From contig WJMJ01000042.1 of the NCBI GenBank assembly GCA_014728035.1, positions 1 through 54,649 of the forward strand: a stretch of DNA of 54,649 nt. The letters are read 5' to 3'. This stretch comes from Promethearchaeota archaeon. GTDB lineage: Archaea; Asgardarchaeota; Thorarchaeia; Thorarchaeales; Thorarchaeaceae. The first letter of the stretch is position 1; the number at the start of each line of letters is the position of its first letter. The position numbers and the translations under genes were made by a program. The notes beneath the pieces were generated by a model. That model had not been told where the DNA came from. It made no database searches and saw only the letters and a program-made list of their open reading frames with translations. Positions 1-7,104 of this stretch are shown one piece after another.

Positions 1-532
1 ACCCATCATACGAATACGATGGGTGAAATTGTACGATTTCAAGATGATCATCAATCCATGAAGCATCTCTAAACTTGGTGGATTTTTCAACTCCGTCAAT
101 GGTAGAAGCTAATCGCATCCCAATTATTTTGGCATACCAAGTTTTACTCGTCCCAGGAGGGCCAAAGAGAATGATTTGTTTTTTCTGTGTAACTAATTCA
201 AGCGATTTCTGAACAATATCAACTCTACCAGAATCTGATGTGCTTTTCAGTAGAAGCTCATCCGTTTTAGTTTCTTGTTTATGCAATCCCCATTCAACTA
301 ATGCATATGTAGATGTACTTATTCTAACGAAAATATCTTCATGTCTTCCCATTTCAGTTCGTAAGGTCGCTGCAGGTGTCTTTCTTTTTTCTTTGTCTGG
401 TGGTGGCAGATAGCCGTTTTCCCGAGCTCTTCGATATATATCCCTATACTTCAGGGGTGTGCCAGCCTCCTCAAGAACGCGTTTTGCCGCCTCTTTATTT
501 GTTAGATATTCTTTAGACATTCCCAATTCCAT
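1..532 (-). CDS. McrB-like AAA+ ATPase with N-terminal HARE-HTH domain, partial (3' end outside window)
   Basis: The first ~177 codons of a minus-strand gene run off the window. Residues 1-75 read as a HARE-HTH (HB1/ASXL/restriction endonuclease HTH) module: a KEAAKRVLEEAG helix, LKYRDIYRRA, and a TPAATLRTEM turn followed by FVRISTSTYAL. After a linker comes a P-loop, LFGPPGTSKT, and then the FHPSYSYDG signature seen in McrB-type GTPase/ATPase subunits of modification-dependent restriction systems. By family knowledge McrB forms a nucleotide-driven ring that works with the nuclease McrC; any McrC partner would lie beyond base 1 and cannot be seen. I chose ATG at 532; another in-frame ATG lies at 520 and the frame is open back to about 580. 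The role in defence is inferred from the family. Confidence 0.75.
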   Translation of the reverse strand, partial: MELGMSKEYLTNKEAAKRVLEEAGTPLKYRDIYRRARENGYLPPPDKEKRKTPAATLRTEMGRHEDIFVRISTSTYALVEWGLHKQETKTDELLLKSTSDSGRVDIVQKSLELVTQKKQIILFGPPGTSKTWYAKIIGMRLASTIDGVEKSTKFRDASWIDDHLEIVQFHPSYSYDG

Positions 533-582
533 TTCCCTAATTCTTTGCCAAATGATTCTAGGATTGGTATTCTTTTCGAATT

Positions 583-590
583 ATTATAAA
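583..590 (-). promoter_or_regulatory. TATA-like box for the McrB-like gene
   Basis: The minus strand reads TTTATAAT here, about 50 bases ahead of the ATG at 532. This is a reasonable archaeal TATA position with a short leader. The rest of 533-704 is AT-rich and holds nothing else that I can name. Confidence 0.35.
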
Positions 591-704
591 TGATATTTGC
601 ATTCAGAAAATCCAGATAGATTCTACTGTAACTTTATCTGGATTCATGCAAAATATCCCACGTAAGTGAATCCGAAGATATCATACTAAATTGGTTGATT
701 TGAA

Positions 705-1652
705 ATGCAAGAGATCGCTGTATTGTTACGTGAAATATCAATAGGAGTACTGATAGCTGGACTGTTCTATACATTTGGCATGTATCTACTTGGGCAGTTA
801 TTCGCCGCATTTGGAGAACATGAAACCGACCACGATATGGATCATTCCACAGAAGTGGGTCACGACTATGACCATGAAGTCGGTCATGATATCGACCATG
901 AGTATGATATGGATCATGATTTAGACATATCACATGAATATGAAGTAGACCATGGTGTTGATGTGGGACATGAAGTTGAAGTTGACCATGACTTGGACAT
1001 GGACCATGATATCGAGTTAGACCATGTCCTTGATGTAGATCATGACGTTGGTTTAGACCATGATGTGGATATGGATCATGACTTAGATGCAGGTCATGAT
1101 TATGACATAGACCACGATAGTGATTACGACACTGACCATGGGCATGATATAGAACACGATGCGCATCTTGACATGACGGACCATGATGGATTCTTCGAAG
1201 CGGAGAGAGGGCCCCCACTAGGTGTGACTATCGGTTCTACACTCGTAAGCTTTGGTTTCATTGGTTCTGTAATATATTATGATGGAATTCTGGTGCCTAT
1301 ATTTGGCAAGGTTGGTATCCACATACTTGGTGTAATAGCAGTCGTCGGTTTCATTAGATATACGCTCTCAAAACTATTTGTTGAAAGAGGATTCTATATA
1401 GAAAATAGACATTTAGTTGGAAGAGAGGTCGAAGCAGTATCCACTATTAGTGACGACTTCGGAGAGATTCGAACAGAAACCGCAATGGGTCTGAGGCGTT
1501 TTAATGCAAGACCCTTTCAAAAAGGGGTTGTATTCGAAAAAGGAATGAAGTTGTACATTGTATCAGCTGATGAGAGATTCGTATATGTCGATCCCCGACC
1601 AGAATCAATACACTGGACTCAAGAACAGACCAGAAAAGAACCAGAAGAATAG
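705..1652 (+). CDS. NfeD-like membrane protein with a His/Asp hexapeptide-repeat loop and C-terminal OB fold
   Basis: 315 residues. Residues 9-34 form a membrane helix. Residues 39-161 are almost only His, Asp, Glu, Gly and aliphatics, with 24 histidines. Two further hydrophobic segments (about 173-192 and 196-218) lead into a soluble beta-rich C-terminus (about 238-297) containing LVGREVEAVSTI and GEIRTETAMGLRRFNA, which fits the OB fold of NfeD/YuaF-type proteins. That family partners with flotillins, and a flotillin gene lies 2.9 kb downstream on the same strand. NfeD-type proteins are not known to carry a His/Asp loop, so metal binding is my inference. Only the C-terminal third supports the family call. 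It stands alone, followed by a hairpin at 1786-1811. Confidence 0.65.
   Translation: MQEIAVLLREISIGVLIAGLFYTFGMYLLGQLFAAFGEHETDHDMDHSTEVGHDYDHEVGHDIDHEYDMDHDLDISHEYEVDHGVDVGHEVEVDHDLDMDHDIELDHVLDVDHDVGLDHDVDMDHDLDAGHDYDIDHDSDYDTDHGHDIEHDAHLDMTDHDGFFEAERGPPLGVTIGSTLVSFGFIGSVIYYDGILVPIFGKVGIHILGVIAVVGFIRYTLSKLFVERGFYIENRHLVGREVEAVSTISDDFGEIRTETAMGLRRFNARPFQKGVVFEKGMKLYIVSADERFVYVDPRPESIHWTQEQTRKEPEE
891..1124 (+). repeat. 18-bp in-frame tandem repeat coding for x(D/G)Hxxx hexapeptides
   Basis: Thirteen diverged copies of an 18-base unit lie in frame. They place histidines at residues 65, 71, 77 and every sixth residue through 137 without a slip. A typical unit is VDHDLD, with Asp or Gly before the His and acidic residues around it. 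Before the array (residues 39-65) the His spacing is mostly 4. Codons vary between copies (cat/cac, gac/gat), so the array is old or under protein-level selection, not freshly expanded. Confidence 0.85.
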
Positions 1653-1785
1653 AAGAAAATTCCCCGTTATGTATATCAAGTTAATCCTCTAAGCAGCGTA
1701 GAAACGCGAGATTATATAGAAATCTTGTATGATTATAATTACTCCTCTTATTCGAGATGTGACTTAAACGCTGTTCTCCTCACGC

Positions 1786-1811
1786 GGGATGTCCCCTCTT
1801 TTGGACATCCC
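1786..1811 (+). terminator. Perfect hairpin downstream of the NfeD-like gene
   Basis: GGGATGTCC (1786-1794), an 8-base loop, then GGACATCCC (1803-1811). It lies 134 bases after the stop codon and has no T-run right behind it, so it could be an RNA 3' end, a processing site or a protein-binding palindrome instead of a terminator. Confidence 0.35.
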
Positions 1812-1943
1812 TACTTCATCCCTATAGAATAGAGAATATTTTGCTGTTGAAGTTGTACCAATTTCATGCGAAAATATTAGGTTAGAAAGCATGTAGTAAT
1901 AATTTCAGGTTAAAATATGTAAATCGTTAGTAGTATCCCAATC

Positions 1944-1955
1944 TATTTTATATTA
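1944..1955 (+). promoter_or_regulatory. TATA-like box for the kinase at 1997
   Basis: TATTTTATATTA lies about 45 bases ahead of the ATG at 1997, giving an expected RNA start near 1975. Confidence 0.4.
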
Positions 1956-1996
1956 CCAATTGGACAGATTAAGGATACTTTAGGAAAGTAAATTTC

Positions 1997-4189
1997 ATGC
2001 CCGTAAATGTGTTACTCGTTGATGATGACCCAGATTTACTCACACTTGCTTCCGAGTTCCTCAAGAAAAAAGACCAGGAATTCAAAATCACTCTTGCAGT
2101 GTCAGCTGAAGAAGCTCTAGATATCATGAAAGAGAACGAGTTTGATGTCATAGTTTCAGACTATCAAATGCCTAAAATGAACGGAATAGAATTCCTCCGA
2201 AAGATTCGAGAAGGAGATCAAGAGATTGCATTCATCATATTTACCGGAAAATCTAGAGAAGAAGTTGCAATCCAAGCTCTTAATCTTGGAGCGGACCATT
2301 ACGTGAAGAAAGGGGGAGATCCGGTATCTCAATATACAGAATTAGCTCATATCATTCAGCAAGTTTCAGAGCATAGAGCAACAAAGACAGCTTTGCGGCA
2401 AAGAGAAACCGAACGGTCAGTAATCATCGACAGTATGGAGCAAATGGTTGCTTACTATAACAAGGATAGCTTGAAAGTGGAATGGGTAAATCATGCTGTT
2501 GAGAAAAATACAGGAATACCAGAGTCAGACGTTATTGGGAAATATTGCTATGAGATATGGCATGGAAAAGATGCGCCTTGTGTAAACTGTCCAGTGATTA
2601 GAGCGAATAAATCAAAAGAGGTAGAAACAGGAGAGCAAAGAACCCCAGATGGGAAGGTGTGGAGGTTGTCAGCTTACCCAATTCTTGATGATGAGAGAGA
2701 ATTACTTGGGATTGTTGAAGTTGGAACTGATATCACGGAATTAAGAGACAGCACACTGGAATTGGCAGAGAAACAAAAAGACTTGGAAGGAAAAGTTGAA
2801 GATCGAACCTCTGAGATTATTTCGCTCCATGAGCTTTACAGAACAATACTTGATGGTTTAGTCAGTGGAGTTTGGGTATCAGATAGCGATGATGTGATAC
2901 GATATTCAAATAGTGCAATGGGAAAAATCGCAGGAACAAGCGTATCTAACTTGGAAGGAAAAGAAGTGTTTCGCGATTTTCCAGTTGAAGCGACAAAAGA
3001 ATTTCTTGCGGTGTATAAAGAAGCAAAAGAAAACATGATACCTGTACGGTATTCAAATATAGAAGTTAGAACAATAGAAGGCCGGCAGAGTAAGCAATCT
3101 GGTTGGTGCATCCCCATAGTTAGAAATGACCAATATGACGGGATGATTGTAACTGTCGAAGATATAACTGCGCAGATTGAAACTCTAGAAGCCTTGCGAC
3201 AGAGTGAAGAAAATTATAGACTGATTGCTGATACCATTCCTGATGGAATTACTGTCATAGAAGATGGTAAATTCATATATGCTAATAAACGAGCATTTGA
3301 AATTTTTGGGTTCTCTGAAGAAGATTTTGTAAGCATTGATGGATTAGACATTGCTGCTCCGGAGGAACGAAAACGACTTAGAGAGATAATTAAACGAGCA
3401 ATTGAAGAAGATATTTATCCAACAGAAATCGAATATTGGATTCTCAGACCAGATGGTGTTAGACGTAGAATTAGAAACAGATATGCCTACAAAAAAAGAG
3501 AAGACGGAAAAGTTACAAGATTCACCATCACCACCGATATCACTCACCACTATATTACTGAAAGCATCATCAGACAAAATGAGGAGCTCAGTGATTTCGC
3601 ACATCACCTTGCTCATGATTTGCGGAACCATCTTCACAATCTCAAAGGGTATTTCGAGATTTTACCTGAAACCGAATACGATGAGAAAATCATGAATATT
3701 CTCTCTCAAATGAATATGTTACTTTCGCGATCTCTGGTATTAGCGGATGCTGGCAAAGTGATTGGAACAACCTCTTCAGTTAATTTGAAGGAAATCATAC
3801 AGGAAATAGCAGCTTCGATTGTTCCAGATTCGATAAGTGTGAATATTGATGACCTGCCAAATGTTGAGGGAGATAAGACTCGAATCCAACAAGTCGTGAC
3901 CAATCTAATTCAGAATGCAGTGGAACATGGTAGACCTGATAATATCATTGTTAGAAAAATCATTGCTGATAATCATGTTGTAATCTGTTTTGAAAATGAT
4001 GGAGAACTAATACCAGATGAGTTCTGTGAGAAGATTCTCAAAACCACATTCTCGTCGAAAGAATCTGGTGGTATCGGTCTATCTATCATCCATAAAATTG
4101 TTGCTGCCCATGGTTGGAGAATAACTCTTGACTGTTCTCCAAGAACCTCATTCAAGATTCATATTCCACTCCAACATGTTCACAATTAG
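1997..4189 (+). CDS. Hybrid sensor histidine kinase, receiver-PAS-PAS-PAS-HisKA-HATPase
   Basis: 730 residues, cytosolic, with no membrane helix. Residues 1-120 are a receiver with acidic pocket D9-D11, phosphoacceptor D55 (VSDYQMP) and K104 (YVKKGG). PAS 1 (about 137-248) holds a three-Cys motif, CYEIWHGKDAPCVNCP (C184, C195, C198). A short coiled coil (250-275) precedes PAS 2 (about 280-390) and PAS 3 (about 400-520). The H-box is FAHHLAHDLRN with H540; the ATPase N-box is around N636-N640 and GGIGLSI is near 690. The G1 box reads ENDGELIP instead of DxGxG, as in its two paralogues at 29874 and 38652. With the receiver at the N-terminus and no output domain, it probably passes phosphate to itself or to other receivers. 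It sits between the NfeD-like and flotillin genes. Confidence 0.9.
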   Translation: MPVNVLLVDDDPDLLTLASEFLKKKDQEFKITLAVSAEEALDIMKENEFDVIVSDYQMPKMNGIEFLRKIREGDQEIAFIIFTGKSREEVAIQALNLGADHYVKKGGDPVSQYTELAHIIQQVSEHRATKTALRQRETERSVIIDSMEQMVAYYNKDSLKVEWVNHAVEKNTGIPESDVIGKYCYEIWHGKDAPCVNCPVIRANKSKEVETGEQRTPDGKVWRLSAYPILDDERELLGIVEVGTDITELRDSTLELAEKQKDLEGKVEDRTSEIISLHELYRTILDGLVSGVWVSDSDDVIRYSNSAMGKIAGTSVSNLEGKEVFRDFPVEATKEFLAVYKEAKENMIPVRYSNIEVRTIEGRQSKQSGWCIPIVRNDQYDGMIVTVEDITAQIETLEALRQSEENYRLIADTIPDGITVIEDGKFIYANKRAFEIFGFSEEDFVSIDGLDIAAPEERKRLREIIKRAIEEDIYPTEIEYWILRPDGVRRRIRNRYAYKKREDGKVTRFTITTDITHHYITESIIRQNEELSDFAHHLAHDLRNHLHNLKGYFEILPETEYDEKIMNILSQMNMLLSRSLVLADAGKVIGTTSSVNLKEIIQEIAASIVPDSISVNIDDLPNVEGDKTRIQQVVTNLIQNAVEHGRPDNIIVRKIIADNHVVICFENDGELIPDEFCEKILKTTFSSKESGGIGLSIIHKIVAAHGWRITLDCSPRTSFKIHIPLQHVHN

Positions 4190-4281
4190 ATCTCTTGAAT
4201 CTGTAGCATCAACAAATGAATTTATTAGCAACCTTAAACCATACATACTTGGGTAGTTGCATGGGCTAGTTTTTCGTTACA

Positions 4282-4304
4282 TTTTTGGGGTTTTCCCCCA
4301 AAAA
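4282..4304 (+). terminator. Perfect hairpin downstream of the kinase gene
   Basis: TTTTTGGGG (4282-4290), loop TTTTC, then CCCCAAAAA (4296-4304), 93 bases after the stop. The T-rich arm precedes the stem on the plus strand, so it could end RNA on either strand. Confidence 0.35.
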
Positions 4305-4440
4305 GACGAAATACCCTCAATTACGAAACTCCCCCCTCCTACCACGATTCCCATGCACTGCCCAACTTTTTGTTAATCAGTTATTGAGATTAGAAATTTC
4401 TAGCGACCAAATTTATATTCTTTCAAGACAAGAAAGCTAC

Positions 4441-4508
4441 GAGTGCATCGGTGCCTTTGGACGCCAAGTTAAGGGGATGCATAGCAATGTGTTTTTTTTT
4501 TCATTGCT
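4441..4508 (+). ncRNA. Candidate small structured RNA (weak)
   Basis: A TATA-like stretch (AATTTATATTC, about 4408-4418) is followed near +25 by a block with nested pairing: TGCATC (4444-4449) with GATGCA (4476-4481), and inside it TTGG (4457-4460) with CCAA (4464-4467). A T-run at 4492-4501 could end the RNA; AGCAATG (4483-4489) and CATTGCT (4502-4508) flank it. I do not recognise the family and the signals are short. Confidence 0.2.
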
Positions 4509-4520
4509 GGGTCATGAGGG

Positions 4521-4547
4521 TTTATACTCCCACATCTGACATAAAAT
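4521..4547 (+). promoter_or_regulatory. TATA-like boxes ahead of the flotillin gene
   Basis: TTTATACT (4521-4528) and ATAAAATAC (4540-4548) lie 50-75 bases ahead of the ATG at 4599. I cannot say which is used. Confidence 0.3.
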
Positions 4548-4598
4548 ACCCTAGCATCATGCATGATACACAATGAAAGTGTGTGAGTAGAAAAACTA

Positions 4599-5939
4599 AT
4601 GCAAGCAGATTTATTTGATTGGTTTGGGCAAAATCTTGCAGTGGCTGTTGCTGCTCTGATAATTCTTGTTGTCTTCTTACTCATCCTGTTTTTCAAAAAG
4701 TACGTCCGTATTTTTGATCCTAACATCTTCTACGTTCATCTACGAGCAGGGAAGGCTATCAAGCAGGGAGAAGGAGGAATGGTTGTTCGAATTCCATTCT
4801 TGGATAGAATACTAGCGGTTGACAGAACCGTGCAGCAGCTAAACATCTCAGCAGAATCTGTTCTCTCACGAGAGAAGCAGAAGATCAAGCTCAGTGCAGT
4901 ATTACAATGGCAGGCTGAGAATGCAATAGCGACGATTAACAATGTGAAGTGGCAGGAAATTCCAGCTAGACTTACTGCAATCATCGAGTCAGTTATTCGA
5001 ACTGCCTGTGCTCAGCTAACAGTTGAAGAAATCCTTGAAGAGAGGCAAAAAATCATCGAAGCTATCAAGAAAGAACTCGTTGATATTGTCAGTGAATGGG
5101 GTCTCAAGATTGTTACCGTAGAGCTGGTTGATGTAGTGGTAGTTAATGAAGCATTTCTACGAGACATGTCTAAACCTCGAGAAGCTGAGATGCAAAGATT
5201 AGCTCAAATAGCTCTTATTGAAGCTGATAAAGCAACAGGATTGAAGGATATTGAACGTTCCAAAGTGATTCGGGAACAAGAGATTATCCGAGACAAAGAA
5301 CTTGGCGTGAGAGACCAAGAAAAACTTCGTGCAGTTCAGGAAGCAGAAAAACGGCGTGAGCAGAGCGTTGTTGAAATCGAATTGCAAAAAGACCTCATGT
5401 CTAGAAAATACGAAAAGCAACAAGCTGAAGTCGAAGCTTCAAAAGATCTTGAAGTTGCTAAGATGGCTGCCGAAGCTGAAAAGCAACGTAAGATCAAGCA
5501 AGAAGTTGAAGTGCAAGCTCAGAAGATTCTCCAAGAAGCAAAAGCTGAAGCGGAGAAGATTGAGATTGTCGCTGAGGCAGAAGCTGGCAAGATTCGAAAG
5601 GTTACTATGGCTGAAGCTGAAGGTATTAAGAAGACCCTTGAAGCGGCTAGAGACTACTCACCTCAAGCTTTCGCAAGAGACTTTCTCCAAATGCTACCTA
5701 AAATCTATGAACAGATAGACATTGGTGATATCACCCTATTCGGCGGTGGCGGAGCTAGTGGAGTCGAGGGAGATGAAGGTGGTGGAAGTGCAGGTGCATT
5801 CCAAGTTTTTGGTAACGTTCTATTGCCAATGATTATGATGGCTCGAATGATGGGCTTCGATTTTCAAGGGCTCATGGGTGAATCTCTGGGTGAACTCTCA
5901 ACTAAAGAAATCAAGCCAAAGAAGAAAAAGAAGCAATAG
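4599..5939 (+). CDS. Flotillin / SPFH (band 7) family membrane scaffold protein
   Basis: 446 residues. One N-terminal membrane helix (about 14-34, AVAVAALIILVVFLLILFF) is followed by an SPFH domain (about 35-205; GGMVVRIPFLDRILAVDRT, QQLNISAESVLSREKQKIKLSAV is its core). A long charged coiled coil rich in EAEK/AEAEA (about 210-360) follows, then a Gly-rich stretch (GGGGASGVEGDEGGG, about 385-400) and a lysine-rich tail (KPKKKKKQ). This order and length match flotillins, which oligomerise at the membrane inner face and organise microdomains. Its usual partner, an NfeD protein, is the likely role of the gene at 705. A hairpin terminator follows 8 bases after the stop. Confidence 0.92.
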   Translation: MQADLFDWFGQNLAVAVAALIILVVFLLILFFKKYVRIFDPNIFYVHLRAGKAIKQGEGGMVVRIPFLDRILAVDRTVQQLNISAESVLSREKQKIKLSAVLQWQAENAIATINNVKWQEIPARLTAIIESVIRTACAQLTVEEILEERQKIIEAIKKELVDIVSEWGLKIVTVELVDVVVVNEAFLRDMSKPREAEMQRLAQIALIEADKATGLKDIERSKVIREQEIIRDKELGVRDQEKLRAVQEAEKRREQSVVEIELQKDLMSRKYEKQQAEVEASKDLEVAKMAAEAEKQRKIKQEVEVQAQKILQEAKAEAEKIEIVAEAEAGKIRKVTMAEAEGIKKTLEAARDYSPQAFARDFLQMLPKIYEQIDIGDITLFGGGGASGVEGDEGGGSAGAFQVFGNVLLPMIMMARMMGFDFQGLMGESLGELSTKEIKPKKKKKQ

Positions 5940-5947
5940 ATGAGTGA

Positions 5948-5963
5948 GCCCACATAAGTGGGC
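5948..5963. terminator. Hairpin terminator between convergent genes
   Basis: GCCCAC, loop ATAA, GTGGGC, then a T-rich stretch (5965-5980) on the plus strand. It sits between the stop of the flotillin (5939) and the stop of the minus-strand oxidoreductase (5977). Confidence 0.6.
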
Positions 5964-5976
5964 CTTTCATCTTTAT

Positions 5977-6918
5977 TTACACTTTATCAATTATTTTTTC
6001 AAATCTCTTTATGTATTCAATCTCTTCTCCATGAGGAAACATTAGGATTATATCGGAGACCCCAATATCCTTGTATTCACGAAGACGTTCAGCAATTGAT
6101 TCTGGAGTTCCCCAAAGAGCAGAGGCTACTCTATCTCTATATTGATTCTCCTCAATACCTCGTTTGAGGGCGTTCTCTTTGATAGCCGAATCCATGTCTT
6201 TTTCAGAATCGAAAACTCTAGTCCATAGACCTATTGATCTTTTTACTTCTGAGGGGTTTCTACCACTAGTTTCTATCATTTCATCTAGTAGTTCAAATCG
6301 TTCTTGACAGAATGATGGCGAATATGCCCATGCTAAATTGATTCCATCACCGTATCTGGCAGTAAGTTCTAGCAATCTGTCACCTGCTTTCATACTTCCA
6401 ATCCATACTGATGGGTGGGGCTCTTGTATTGGTTTTGGATAAGAGATAAGGTCTCGAATTTGATAATGGTCACCTTCGTATGAAAATCTCTCACTGGTCC
6501 ATATTCCTTTGATGATCTGCACCGCTTCAGCTAATTGATCGATTCTCGTAGAATCGCTTGGAAATGGATATCCATATGCATTGTATTCTAATTCTTTCCA
6601 ACCAGCACCAATTCCAAATTCAAGTCGCCCGTTTGATAGAACATCTAAGGTGGCACCCATTTTTGCGTGAAGGGGAGGATGCCGATAGCTATTACAAAAA
6701 ACAAGACTTCCAACTCGGATATCTTGGTCTATCGTTACAAGTGCTGTCATGAGTAACCATGGATCTAGAAGCTCACGATCTGTTGCATCTTTATCTAACA
6801 TGAAGTGGTCTGAAAACCAAATTGTTGAAAATCCGCTTTCACGTCCAAATTTTGCTATATCCTTAACATCTTGAAAAGAAAAGCCAAATTGTGGTTCTAT
6901 TTGTATACCTAAATCCAC
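5977..6918 (-). CDS. Luciferase-like (LLM class) oxidoreductase, probably F420-dependent
   Basis: About 313 residues, TIM-barrel luciferase-like fold. The N-terminus DLGIQIEPQFGFS and GFSTIWFSDHFM are the usual first strand and His-containing loop; VGSLVFCNSYRHPPLHAKM, LSNGRLEFGIGAGW, PSVWIGS and GDGINLAW mark later barrel strands. In archaea this family usually takes coenzyme F420 and reduces or oxidises small organic substrates; the substrate cannot be read from sequence. I place the start at GTG 6918, because GAGGT (6925-6929) lies six bases ahead and gives a normal family N-terminus; an in-frame TTG at 6924 would abut that site. It is followed convergently by the flotillin. Confidence 0.85.
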   Translation of the reverse strand: MDLGIQIEPQFGFSFQDVKDIAKFGRESGFSTIWFSDHFMLDKDATDRELLDPWLLMTALVTIDQDIRVGSLVFCNSYRHPPLHAKMGATLDVLSNGRLEFGIGAGWKELEYNAYGYPFPSDSTRIDQLAEAVQIIKGIWTSERFSYEGDHYQIRDLISYPKPIQEPHPSVWIGSMKAGDRLLELTARYGDGINLAWAYSPSFCQERFELLDEMIETSGRNPSEVKRSIGLWTRVFDSEKDMDSAIKENALKRGIEENQYRDRVASALWGTPESIAERLREYKDIGVSDIILMFPHGEEIEYIKRFEKIIDKV

Positions 6919-6924
6919 TAACAA

Positions 6925-6929
6925 ACCTC
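6925..6929 (-). promoter_or_regulatory. Ribosome binding site deciding the start of the oxidoreductase
   Basis: GAGGT on the minus strand, six bases before GTG 6918 and directly touching TTG 6924. The spacing favours the GTG. Confidence 0.5.
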
Positions 6930-7054
6930 AGCTAGAATGTTTGTTAATCCTGCATAACCTTTTTGATTTCTGATGAATACTTCATTAATCACTAAATAAT
7001 TCTGCAAGAATGAATTAGTGCCTGAAATTCTATGCTATTGGTCAAATAGAACAA

Positions 7055-7079
7055 AGGTGTCCAAGGACTGTGAACACCT
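7055..7079 (-). terminator. Hairpin after the beta-propeller gene
   Basis: AGGTGT (7055-7060) and ACACCT (7074-7079) form a perfect 6-bp stem, 26 bases after the minus-strand stop at 7105. The minus strand beyond it begins TTGTTCTATTTG. Confidence 0.4.
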
Positions 7080-7104
7080 AGCAAGATAATAGAAAATCTA
7101 TGAT

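Larger units (their letters stand above)
1653..1996. other. Intergenic region: AT-rich, one perfect hairpin, promoter of the downstream kinase
   Basis: No credible gene. TATA-like stretches occur near 1713-1721 and 1731-1740. A perfect 9-bp inverted repeat follows at 1786-1811. From 1840 on the sequence is AT-rich and ends in the TATA-like element at 1944-1955 that should serve the kinase at 1997. Confidence 0.5.
4190..4598. other. Intergenic region: hairpin, possible small RNA, flotillin promoter
   Basis: No convincing protein gene. The region holds the hairpin at 4282-4304, a nested inverted-repeat block ending in a 10-base T-run at 4441-4501, and TATA-like boxes at 4521-4528 and 4539-4547 that precede the flotillin. 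Confidence 0.5.

Noticed and set aside
634..1218. Minus-strand open frame of 194 codons rich in His, across the NfeD-like gene
   Set aside because: It is the mirror of the 18-base His/Asp repeat (gaccat read backwards gives His and Gly codons). No start signal and no family; a by-product of the repeat.
4285..4539. Open frame of 84 codons between kinase and flotillin
   Set aside because: It starts inside the hairpin at 4282-4304, has no ribosome site, and its composition is not protein-like.
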